From assembly GCA_004195435.1 (NCBI GenBank), contig PSPM01000002.1, positions 1 to 20,080 on the forward strand: DNA of 20,080 bases, in the 5' to 3' direction. Source of the stretch: Candidatus Parvarchaeota archaeon. GTDB lineage: Archaea; Nanobdellota; Nanobdellia; Pacearchaeales; GW2011-AR1. A program made the position numbers and the translations under genes. The stretch's first letter is position 1, and every line of letters starts with the position of its first letter. Under the pieces are notes generated by a model. It was not told where the DNA came from. It ran no database searches and saw nothing but the letters and a program-made list of their open reading frames with translations. This document shows, in pieces, positions 7,708 through 14,710 of this stretch.

Positions 7708-10267
7708 ATTTAGATTTTATACTCTTAATGAAAAAGAATCTCTTGATAAGTTGGAAACAGATAAAGAAGGGCTTAGTTCTAAAGAGGCAGAAAAAAGATT
7801 GGAAGAATATGGGCGAAATGAACTTATAAAACTAAGAAAACTCAATACTTTAAAATTGTTTTTCAATCAATTTTTATCTCTTCTTGTCTTAATTTTAATT
7901 GTTGCTTCAGTTATTTCCGCGCTCCTTGGACATTGGATTGATTTTTATGTTATTATGGGCATTGTTATTGTTAATGCTTTCTTTGGATTTTTTCAAGAAT
8001 ATAAAGCTGAAAAAGCTATAGAGAAATTGAAATCTATGTTAGTCCCTATAACAAAAGTTTTTAGAAATGGAAAAGTTATGGAAATAGATTCTAAAGAAAT
8101 AGTTCCAGGAGATATTCTTGTTTTGAATGAAGGAGATAAGATTATGGCAGATTCACGTATTATTTCAGCCTCTAGTTTAAGAGTTAATGAAGCTCCGTTT
8201 ACTGGGGAAAGTGTTCCAGTAGATAAATTAATTGGAGCTTTGAAGGAAAATATTCCGATAACTAGTAGAACTAATATGATTTACCAAGGAACGGATATTG
8301 TTCGTGGAAATTGTCATGCAGTAGTTGTTGCAACTGGAATGAATACGGAATACGGAAAAATAGCTGAATTAGTTCAAGAAGTTCAACCAGAAAAAAATCC
8401 CTTGAGAGTGAAATTAGATAAATTTGCTAAAAATTTATCAATAATTACTCTGATATTAATGGCCATAATTGTAGTTGTAGGAATTACTTTTGGTTTTGAT
8501 AAATTTGAAATGTTTTTAATTGCTGTTAGTTTAGCTGTTTCTGTTATTCCAGAAGGACTTCCAGCAGTTATAACGATTACTCTAGCTCTTTCGACACAAA
8601 ATCTGTTAAAAATGAATAGTTTAATTAGAAAACTTCCTGCTGCTGAAACCTTGGGTAGGGCAACTGTTATTTGTTCTGATAAAACTGGTACAATGACTAA
8701 AGAAAAAATGCAAGTTAGGAATATTTTCTTTAATAATAAATTTTCTGAAAAAATAGATAAATCTTCTTCTAAACTACTTTTCAAAGTTGGAGCATTATGC
8801 AATAATGCTAGAATTGAAAATGAAAAAGGAAAAGAATATTTAATTGGAGATCCAACTGAACAGGCTTTACTTTTATCTGCAAGAGAGTCCGGATTTAATA
8901 TAAAAAAAGAGGATGAAGAGAATCATAGAATAAAGGAATTTCCATTTAGTTCAGAAAGAAAAATGATGTCTGTTGTAAGACATAAAAATGCTTATGTAAG
9001 TTACTGTAAAGGGGCTCCGGAAGTTATAATTTCTAAATGTTCTTCTGAAGTTTCTAATGGAAAAATAGTTGATTTAAATGGGAAAAGAAAAAAAGAACTA
9101 GTAAAAAAATATGAGGAAATGGCTTCTAATGGGTTGAGGGTTTTAGGTTTTGCATATAAAGCAGTTGTTGGAGAAATTACTCAGAAAAAGGCTGAAAATT
9201 CTTTAATATTTGTTGGATTGCAAGGGCTGATTGATCCTCCAAGAAAAGAAGTTAAAGAAGCTATAAAATCTTGTAATGATGCTGGAATAAAAGTTGTGAT
9301 GATTACTGGAGATTCTGTATTGACGGCTAAAGCTGTTGGAAATCAAGTTGGTTTGAGTGGAGGGGCTTTGACTTCTCAAGATTTAGAAAAAATGAGTGAT
9401 GAAACTCTTTGTGAAAAATTAGATAGTATATCTATATTTGCAAGAGTTAATCCTGAAGATAAGCTTAGAATTGTAGAAATGTTTAAGAAAAAAGATGAAA
9501 TTGTTTCAGTCACCGGAGATGGAATCAATGATGCTCCGGCTCTTAAAAAAGCAGATATTGGAATATCTGTAAACAGAGGAACTGATGTTGCTAAAGATGC
9601 TTCTGAAATGGTTCTTTTAGATAATAATTTTGCCAGCATTCCTAAAGCTGTTAAAGAAGGAAGAAAAATTTATGATAATATAAAAAAATTCATAAAATAT
9701 TTATTGGCAGCCAATTTTGCTCAGGTGGCTTTAGTCCTTGTAACTCTTTTATTTGGTTTACCACTGCCTATGTTGCCATTGCAAATTTTATGGATAAATC
9801 TTGTTACGGATAGTTTTCCTGCATTGGCCTTGAGTAAAGAAGCGCCTGAAAGAGATTTGATGAAAAGAAAACCAAAAAGAGAAAATCTGTTAAAGGGAAT
9901 TATTCCGTTTATTGTTATTTCTGGTTTGCTCTCTTTCAGCATTAGTTTTTTAGTATTTTATTTATACTTAGATGATTTATATAAAGCAAGAACGATGGCT
10001 GTGACTTCTGCTGTAATCTTCGAAATGTTCTTAGCATTTAATTCGAAAAGTAAGGGAAGTGTCTTTAAATCTCCTATGAACAAATATCTTATTTATGCAG
10101 TTTCTTTTTCTATTTTCCTACATGTAATTGCTATTTATACTGTATTCGGTAGTTTGTTCAGTTTTGTTCCTTTAGAACTTAATGATTGGATATTAGTTTT
10201 TTCTCTTTGCCTAACTAGTTTTGGAATTATAGAAGTTGTAAAGAAACTTTCTTTAAGAAAGATATAA
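7697..10267 (+). CDS. P2-type cation-transporting ATPase (Ca2+-ATPase-like)
   Basis: An 856-residue membrane pump from GTG 7697. An N-terminal cation-ATPase domain (SLDKLETDKEGLSSKEAEKR) precedes two membrane helices. The actuator domain has TGES (169-172). The fourth membrane segment has PEGLPA (Pro285, Glu286). The phosphorylation site is DKTGTMT (Asp328). The nucleotide-binding domain carries a KGAPE segment and ends with GDGINDAP (607-614). Four to six C-terminal helices follow. The order and the IPEGLPAVITITLA pattern match SERCA/PMR1-type Ca2+ pumps. By alignment to SERCA, site II ligands are present (Glu286, Asn701, Asp705), but the site I glutamate of segment 5 is Gln676 (AANFAQ). Transport of one ion per cycle is therefore plausible. 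Substrate could be Ca2+ or Mn2+; Na+ is not excluded. It overlaps the ureohydrolase gene by 11 nt and ends the operon. Confidence 0.93.
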   Translation: MQDKFRFYTLNEKESLDKLETDKEGLSSKEAEKRLEEYGRNELIKLRKLNTLKLFFNQFLSLLVLILIVASVISALLGHWIDFYVIMGIVIVNAFFGFFQEYKAEKAIEKLKSMLVPITKVFRNGKVMEIDSKEIVPGDILVLNEGDKIMADSRIISASSLRVNEAPFTGESVPVDKLIGALKENIPITSRTNMIYQGTDIVRGNCHAVVVATGMNTEYGKIAELVQEVQPEKNPLRVKLDKFAKNLSIITLILMAIIVVVGITFGFDKFEMFLIAVSLAVSVIPEGLPAVITITLALSTQNLLKMNSLIRKLPAAETLGRATVICSDKTGTMTKEKMQVRNIFFNNKFSEKIDKSSSKLLFKVGALCNNARIENEKGKEYLIGDPTEQALLLSARESGFNIKKEDEENHRIKEFPFSSERKMMSVVRHKNAYVSYCKGAPEVIISKCSSEVSNGKIVDLNGKRKKELVKKYEEMASNGLRVLGFAYKAVVGEITQKKAENSLIFVGLQGLIDPPRKEVKEAIKSCNDAGIKVVMITGDSVLTAKAVGNQVGLSGGALTSQDLEKMSDETLCEKLDSISIFARVNPEDKLRIVEMFKKKDEIVSVTGDGINDAPALKKADIGISVNRGTDVAKDASEMVLLDNNFASIPKAVKEGRKIYDNIKKFIKYLLAANFAQVALVLVTLLFGLPLPMLPLQILWINLVTDSFPALALSKEAPERDLMKRKPKRENLLKGIIPFIVISGLLSFSISFLVFYLYLDDLYKARTMAVTSAVIFEMFLAFNSKSKGSVFKSPMNKYLIYAVSFSIFLHVIAIYTVFGSLFSFVPLELNDWILVFSLCLTSFGIIEVVKKLSLRKI

Positions 10268-10276
10268 TTACTAAAA

Positions 10277-10290
10277 GTTTATATATAATT
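10277..10290 (+). promoter_or_regulatory. TATA-like box of the redoxin-dehydrogenase operon
   Basis: GTTTATATATAATT lies 15-28 nt before ATG 10305. It probably drives the redoxin, E1-alpha, lipB and E1-beta as one transcript, since those genes are 9 nt apart or overlapping. Confidence 0.55.
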
Positions 10291-10304
10291 CTAATTTAAT
10301 TTCT

Positions 10305-10574
10305 ATGAAAATGGGTGATTTATTAATGTTTTATGGAGATGAATGTAAACATTGTCATGAAATGATTCCCCTTGTTGAAAAATTAGAGAAAGAGGGAAAT
10401 GTCAAGGTAAGTAGGGTGGAAACTTGGCATAGTTCGGCTAATAAGAAAAAACTTGAGGCCACTCCGGGATATAAAGAATGTGGGGGAGTTCCTTTTTTCT
10501 TTAATAAAAAAAATAAAAAAACTATCTGTGGTTCCGCACCTTATGGAAAATTAAAGGCTTGGGCCGAAAATTAA
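10305..10574 (+). CDS. thioredoxin/glutaredoxin-fold protein with CKHC motif
   Basis: A small cytoplasmic redoxin of 89 residues. After the first strand (GDLLMFYGDE) comes the CxxC redox motif Cys14-Lys-His-Cys17 at the start of a helix (HEMIPLVEKLEKEG). The cis-Pro motif characteristic of the fold is GGVPFF (Pro63). Two further cysteines sit at 59 and 75. There is no signal peptide. An alternative ATG lies two codons downstream (10311). It is the first gene of the operon and ends 9 nt before E1-alpha, so its job may be tied to the lipoyl-dependent dehydrogenase, for example dithiol exchange with dihydrolipoyl groups. That link is inferred from position only. Confidence 0.8.
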   Translation: MKMGDLLMFYGDECKHCHEMIPLVEKLEKEGNVKVSRVETWHSSANKKKLEATPGYKECGGVPFFFNKKNKKTICGSAPYGKLKAWAEN

Positions 10575-10583
10575 ATTCTTAAA

Positions 10584-11651
10584 ATGGAAAAAATCATTGG
10601 AAAATTTCAAACAAAATATTTGCAAATTTTAGATGAATTTGGAAAGTGTGATGAAAAAAATGTTCCTAAATTTAAAAAGTCAGCAATAAAGAAATTATAT
10701 GAATATATGATTCTTACTAGAGCTTTTGATGATAAAGCTTTGAAATTACAAAGACAGGGAAGAATTGGAACTTTTGCATCTACTAGGGGGCAAGAAGCTT
10801 GTCAAATAGGTAGTGCTTTGGCCATAAAAAAAGATGATTTAATATTTCCAGCTTTTAGAGAAAATGGAGTTTATTTAATGAGGGGGATGCCTATGTATAA
10901 ACTTTTTTCTTATTGGGCAGGAGATGAAAGAGGAATGATAATCCCTGAAAATGTGAATCTATTTCCCATATCTATAACTGTTGGAGCCCATCTTCCACAC
11001 GCTGTTGGAGCTGCAATGTCATTTAAAATTCAAAAAAAGAAAGCTGCTACAATGGTTTTTTTTGGAGATGGTGCAACTTCAGAAGGGGATTTTCATGAAT
11101 CAATGAATTTTGCTGGAGTGTATAAAGCGCCAGTTGTTTTTATTTGTCAAAATAATCAATGGGCAATTTCTGTCCCTGTTAAAGAACAAACTTCTTCAGC
11201 CACTATTGCTCAAAAAGCCATAGCTTATGGATTTGAAGGAATAAGGGTGGATGGAAATGATGTCTTTGCAGTTTATAGGGCAGTTAGTGATGCATTAAAG
11301 AAAGCTAGATCTGGAAAAGGCCCTACTTTAATTGAATGTTTTACTTATAGGATTAGCGATCATACTACTTCAGATGAGGCTAAAAAATATAGAGATGAGT
11401 CTGAGGTGGAAGTTTGGAAAAAAAAGGACCCAATAGATAGATTGAAAAAATATATGTTAAAAAAAGGCCTCTTTTCTGATAAATATGAAAAAAATGTTCT
11501 TACCAGGGCTGAAAAAATTGTTAGTGAAGCTGTTGAAAAAAGTGAGGCTCTAAAGGACATTAAAGCTGGAGAAATATTTGAGTATATGTATGAAAAAAAG
11601 ACTCCTGATTTAATTGAACAACAAAAAGAGCTGAATGGAGGTCTTAAGTGA
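10584..11651 (+). CDS. pdhA: 2-oxoacid (pyruvate) dehydrogenase E1 component, alpha subunit
   Basis: A 355-residue thiamine-diphosphate subunit. With E1-beta it decarboxylates a 2-oxoacid and transfers the acyl group to lipoyl-E2. It shows the E1-alpha hallmarks: MILTRAFDDKALKLQRQGRI, TRGQEACQIGSALA, PAFRENGVYLMRG, and the ThDP/Mg motif beginning GDGATSEGDFHE (161 onward) and ending in QNNQWAIS (Asn190-Asn191). The phosphorylation-loop region has YRISDHTTSDEAKKYR. Length fits. Pyruvate is favoured as substrate because of the nearby acetate-forming genes, but a branched-chain oxoacid dehydrogenase cannot be ruled out by sequence reading. Its stop overlaps the lipB start (GTGA). It contains an A8 run (near 11418) that is read through in frame, unlike the A8 run in the ArgRS gene. 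Confidence 0.94.
   Translation: MEKIIGKFQTKYLQILDEFGKCDEKNVPKFKKSAIKKLYEYMILTRAFDDKALKLQRQGRIGTFASTRGQEACQIGSALAIKKDDLIFPAFRENGVYLMRGMPMYKLFSYWAGDERGMIIPENVNLFPISITVGAHLPHAVGAAMSFKIQKKKAATMVFFGDGATSEGDFHESMNFAGVYKAPVVFICQNNQWAISVPVKEQTSSATIAQKAIAYGFEGIRVDGNDVFAVYRAVSDALKKARSGKGPTLIECFTYRISDHTTSDEAKKYRDESEVEVWKKKDPIDRLKKYMLKKGLFSDKYEKNVLTRAEKIVSEAVEKSEALKDIKAGEIFEYMYEKKTPDLIEQQKELNGGLK
11637..11641 (+). promoter_or_regulatory. Shine-Dalgarno site for the lipB-like gene
   Basis: GGAGG ends 6 nt before GTG 11648, within the end of the E1-alpha gene. It supports the GTG start and coupled translation. Confidence 0.6.
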
Positions 11652-12349
11652 GCTTGGATTTTAAAATATTAGATTTGGGAAATATTTCTTACCAGGATGC
11701 TTGGAAAATTCAACAAGAATTTTTTGAAAAAAGACAAATTGGTGAAGTTCCAGATACTTTAATTTTTGCTCAACATCCTCCAACAATTACTCTTGGTTCA
11801 AATAAAGAATGGAATACTATTAAAGTTCCTGAATCCGAAATTAGAAAAAGAGGTATAGAACTTTATAATTCTAAAAGGGGTGGAGGTGCTGCATATCTTG
11901 GTCCTGGACAAATAGTTGGTTATACTATCATGGACATTCACCCTTATGGAGGAGTTCTTAATTTTATGAAAATGCTTGAAGAAGTTATGATTAAAACTTC
12001 AAAAAATTTTGGAATAGATGTTGATAGATATGATGTAATGAATCCTACGACGGATAAACCTTATCGTGCTACTTGGTATAGGAATAACGGCAATGACCAT
12101 GTTCTTTGTACTAAAGGAATTGGAATGAGGCTAAAGGGAAATGGCAGTTATACTCATCATGGTTTTTGTTTAAATGTTAATAAAAATCAAAGTTATTTTG
12201 ATTTAATAGATCCTTGTGGATTTCCTGTGGAAGAAGTTAAACCAATTTCTATGGAAGAAATAAATGGGGAAGTAATTAATTATTTAGATGTTAAAAATAA
12301 AATAGTTGAAAATTTTAAAGAGGTTTTTGGAAAAAATGGCGAAGCTTAA
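11648..12349 (+). CDS. lipB: LipB-like octanoyltransferase / lipoate-protein ligase family
   Basis: A 233-residue member of the BirA/LplA/LipB fold. Family features: TLIFAQHPPTITLGSN, KRGGGAAYLGPGQIVGY (RGGG at 77-80), a Lys in CTKGIGMR (Lys156), HHGFCLNVN and IDPCGF with Cys190. The Lys and Cys correspond to the catalytic pair of LipB. LipB moves an octanoyl group from acyl carrier protein to a lysine of a lipoyl domain; the lipoyl domain of E2 (13388-14683) is the obvious target. Odd: the YHGPGQ motif of bacterial LipB reads YLGPGQ (Leu84 instead of His), and there is a loop of extra residues (about 135-150). The acyl donor in an archaeon is unclear. It starts with GTG overlapping E1-alpha, and its end overlaps the E1-beta start by 14 nt. 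Confidence 0.88.
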   Translation: MSLDFKILDLGNISYQDAWKIQQEFFEKRQIGEVPDTLIFAQHPPTITLGSNKEWNTIKVPESEIRKRGIELYNSKRGGGAAYLGPGQIVGYTIMDIHPYGGVLNFMKMLEEVMIKTSKNFGIDVDRYDVMNPTTDKPYRATWYRNNGNDHVLCTKGIGMRLKGNGSYTHHGFCLNVNKNQSYFDLIDPCGFPVEEVKPISMEEINGEVINYLDVKNKIVENFKEVFGKNGEA

Positions 12350-13316
12350 TTTAGTTGAAGCAATTAATCTTGCTTTAAAGCAAGAAATGAAAAAAGACGG
12401 AAAAATAGTTTTAATTGGAGAAGATATTGGTGAAGATGGTGGTGTTTTTAGAGTTACAGAAGGTCTTGCAAAACTTTATGGTAATGAAAGAGTTATGGAT
12501 TCTCCTTTAGCTGAATCTGGAATTCTTGGAACTTCTATAGGCATGGCTGCTACTGGCTTGAAACCAATTTCGGAAGTTCAATTTGAAGGATTTTTGATGC
12601 CTGCATTTGACCAGCTTATATCTCACGCTTCAAGAATAAGAAATAGATCTAGGGGGAGATTTACTGCTCCAATGGTTTTGAGATGTCCAATTGGTGGGGG
12701 AATCAAAGCGCTTGAACATCATTCAGACTCTCCTGAAGCCTATCTTATACATACCCCTGGTTTGAAAGTAGTTATTCCTTCTAATCCTTATAATGCAAAA
12801 GGTTTGATGATCTCTGCAATTAGAGATCCAGATCCAGTTATCTTTTTTGAGCCTAAGAAAATATACCGGGCTATTAAAATGGAAGTTCCTGAAAAAGAAT
12901 ATACTGTTCCAATTGGAAAAGCTCATGTTGTAAAAAAAGGAGATGATGTTACGATTATTACTTATGGTGCCTGGGTAAAAACTGTTAGGGAAGCTGTTGA
13001 GAAAATGTCTGATGTTTCTGTAGAAATTGTAGATCTTCGTACTCTTTCCCCACTTGATACAACTACTATTATTAATTCCGTGAAAAAAACAGGTAAATGT
13101 GTGATTGTTAATGAAGCTCAAAGAACTGGGGGATTTGCAGCGGAAATAATTGCTAGGATAAATGAAAAAGCTTTTTTCAACTTGGAAGCTCCTGTTGAAA
13201 GAGTTACAGGATATGATATTGTTGTCCCGCTTAGAAAATTTGAAAATCTCTATTTGCCAACCCATCAGAAAATTATTAATGCTGTCGATAAGGTTATGAA
13301 GAATTCTGGTAAGTAG
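12336..13316 (+). CDS. pdhB: 2-oxoacid (pyruvate) dehydrogenase E1 component, beta subunit
   Basis: The 326-residue E1 partner. The start chosen is ATG 12336 (MAKLNLVEAINLAL), the usual beginning of the family. An upstream in-frame ATG at 12306 would add ten unconserved residues from inside lipB. Motifs: IGEDIGEDGGVFRVTEGL, DSPLAESGILGTSIGMA with the ThDP-activating Glu, EVQFEGFLMPAFDQLI, RCPIGGGI, HSDSPEAYLIHTPGLKVVIP and the C-terminal transketolase-type domain (DDVTIITYGAWV; VEIVDLRTLSPLD; RTGGFAAEI). Length and order are normal. A weak GAGG lies 12 nt upstream of the start. It overlaps lipB by 14 nt, so the E1-alpha-lipB-E1-beta order is fixed in one transcript. Confidence 0.95.
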   Translation: MAKLNLVEAINLALKQEMKKDGKIVLIGEDIGEDGGVFRVTEGLAKLYGNERVMDSPLAESGILGTSIGMAATGLKPISEVQFEGFLMPAFDQLISHASRIRNRSRGRFTAPMVLRCPIGGGIKALEHHSDSPEAYLIHTPGLKVVIPSNPYNAKGLMISAIRDPDPVIFFEPKKIYRAIKMEVPEKEYTVPIGKAHVVKKGDDVTIITYGAWVKTVREAVEKMSDVSVEIVDLRTLSPLDTTTIINSVKKTGKCVIVNEAQRTGGFAAEIIARINEKAFFNLEAPVERVTGYDIVVPLRKFENLYLPTHQKIINAVDKVMKNSGK

Positions 13317-13350
13317 ATTATTTTAGACTACTTATTCTCTTTCGGAAGTA

Positions 13351-13360
13351 TTAAATATAT
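13351..13360 (+). promoter_or_regulatory. TATA-like box upstream of E2
   Basis: TTAAATATAT lies 28-37 nt before ATG 13388 in the 71-nt gap after E1-beta. E2 may therefore have its own promoter as well as read-through from the operon. Confidence 0.45.
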
Positions 13361-13387
13361 TTCTAAACTTTTTACTTAATAAAAAAG

Positions 13388-14683
13388 ATGGCTTATGAAT
13401 TTAAGTTCCCAGATGTTGGAGAAGGAATCACTGAAGGAGAAATAGTGAAATGGCTTGTGAAAGAAGGAGAAGATGTTAAAGAAGATCAAAATATTGTTCA
13501 AGTTGAAACTGACAAGGCAGTAGTGGAACTTCCAAGCCCTAAGAAAGGTAAAATGCTGAAAATAAATTTTAAAGAAGGAGAGAATATTAAAGTTGGAGAG
13601 GTTCTTTGTGTTATTGGTGGCGCTGGGGATAAAGTAGTTGTTTCTAAGAAAAAAGAAATAAAAAAAGAGCCTATAAAAAAATCTATTGAAAAGAAAAAAG
13701 ATTCTTTCGGAGTTGTTGGAGAATTGGAAGCTTCTGGAGAGGATTATGAAACTAGTGAGATGGGTCAATCTGAAACAATGATTGGAAGTTCTCAAACGAA
13801 AAAGATTTTGGCATCTCCAATTGTAAGAAAACTTGCTAGAGAGATGAAAATAGATCTTAGTAAAATAAAAGGTTCTGGCAATGGTGGAATAATTTTGAAA
13901 TCAGATTTGGGAGTTAAAAGAATGAAGACAATTGAAAAACCAGCTCAGCAAAAAATACTTGTAAAAAAGAAATATGATGAGTATGGATATCTTGAAAGAA
14001 TTCCTCTTAAAGGAATTAGGAAAACCATTGCTAAAAATATGGTGATCTCTCATACTGAGACTGCTCCAGTTACTGCTATGGAAGATATTGATGTATCTAA
14101 ACTATGGAATCTTAGATCCAAGGAAAAGAAAATATTGGAAAAGAAAGGAATAGATTTAACATTTCTTCCATTTATTATTAAAGCCGCAATAGCTGCTTTG
14201 AAAGAAAATCCCCTTCTTAATTCAAGCATTGAGGAGGATGAAATTGTTATTAAGAAATATTTTAATATAGGTGTTGCTGTCGAAACAGAAGTTGGTTTGA
14301 TGGTTCCCGTGGTAAAAATTGCCGAGGACAAAACTATAATTCAATTAGCTAAGGAGATAAAAGAATTAGCTGAAAAATCTAGATCTAGAAAAATAGATCT
14401 TATGGATTTGAAAGGAAGCACATTTACCATTACCAATTACGGTTCTATCGGTGGAAATTATGGTACCCCCATAATTAATCCTGGAGAAGCTGCTATCTTG
14501 GGACTTGGAAGAATATTTGATAGAGCGATTTTGGAAAAAAAGAAAATGAGAAATGCTAAAATTCTTCCAATATCTTTGACTTTTGACCATAGAATTTTAG
14601 ATGGTGCTCAGGCAGCTAGATTCTTAGAATCTTTAAAATTATTCCTCGAAGATCCTGCAAATTTATTAATGAAATTGAAATAA
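13388..14683 (+). CDS. pdhC: 2-oxoacid (pyruvate) dehydrogenase E2 component, lipoyl acyltransferase
   Basis: A 431-residue E2 core protein. One N-terminal lipoyl domain (about 1-77) has the lipoylated lysine Lys43 in ETDKAVVE. A charged linker follows (KKKEIKKEPIKKSIEKKKD, then an acidic stretch). The peripheral-subunit-binding domain (about 142-174, SPIVRKLAREMKIDLSKIKG, then GNGGIILKSDL) normally docks E1 or E3. The catalytic domain (from about 195) has IPLKGIRKTIAKNM, FTITNYGSIGG and HRILDG (His401, Asp405). It transfers the acyl group from lipoyl-Lys to CoA and forms the complex core. Presence of a binding domain implies an E3 or another partner, but none is encoded in the window. The next gene is acetyl-CoA synthetase alpha. 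Confidence 0.95.
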   Translation: MAYEFKFPDVGEGITEGEIVKWLVKEGEDVKEDQNIVQVETDKAVVELPSPKKGKMLKINFKEGENIKVGEVLCVIGGAGDKVVVSKKKEIKKEPIKKSIEKKKDSFGVVGELEASGEDYETSEMGQSETMIGSSQTKKILASPIVRKLAREMKIDLSKIKGSGNGGIILKSDLGVKRMKTIEKPAQQKILVKKKYDEYGYLERIPLKGIRKTIAKNMVISHTETAPVTAMEDIDVSKLWNLRSKEKKILEKKGIDLTFLPFIIKAAIAALKENPLLNSSIEEDEIVIKKYFNIGVAVETEVGLMVPVVKIAEDKTIIQLAKEIKELAEKSRSRKIDLMDLKGSTFTITNYGSIGGNYGTPIINPGEAAILGLGRIFDRAILEKKKMRNAKILPISLTFDHRILDGAQAARFLESLKLFLEDPANLLMKLK

Positions 14684-14693
14684 ATATATAAAG
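14682..14693 (+). promoter_or_regulatory. TATA-like box of acdA
   Basis: AAATATATAAAG overlaps the E2 stop region and lies 18-29 nt before ATG 14711. Confidence 0.5.
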
Positions 14694-14710
14694 CTTATAT
14701 TCTTTAAATT

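Noticed and set aside
8383..8802. 139-codon minus-strand open frame
   Set aside because: Antisense to the conserved PEGLP-DKTGT part of the ATPase, which fully explains the DNA.
12306..12335. ATG 12306 as start of E1-beta
   Set aside because: Adds ten residues read from inside lipB; E1-beta proteins begin at the MAKLNLVEA position.
12723..13265. 180-codon open frame on the minus strand
   Set aside because: It lies wholly opposite E1-beta, its product is a low-complexity Asn/Phe/Ser-rich sequence typical of antisense frames in AT-rich genes, and it has no promoter.
13376..13795. 139-codon minus-strand open frame
   Set aside because: Opposite the lipoyl domain and linker of E2; Phe/Asn/Ser-rich antisense translation without family features.
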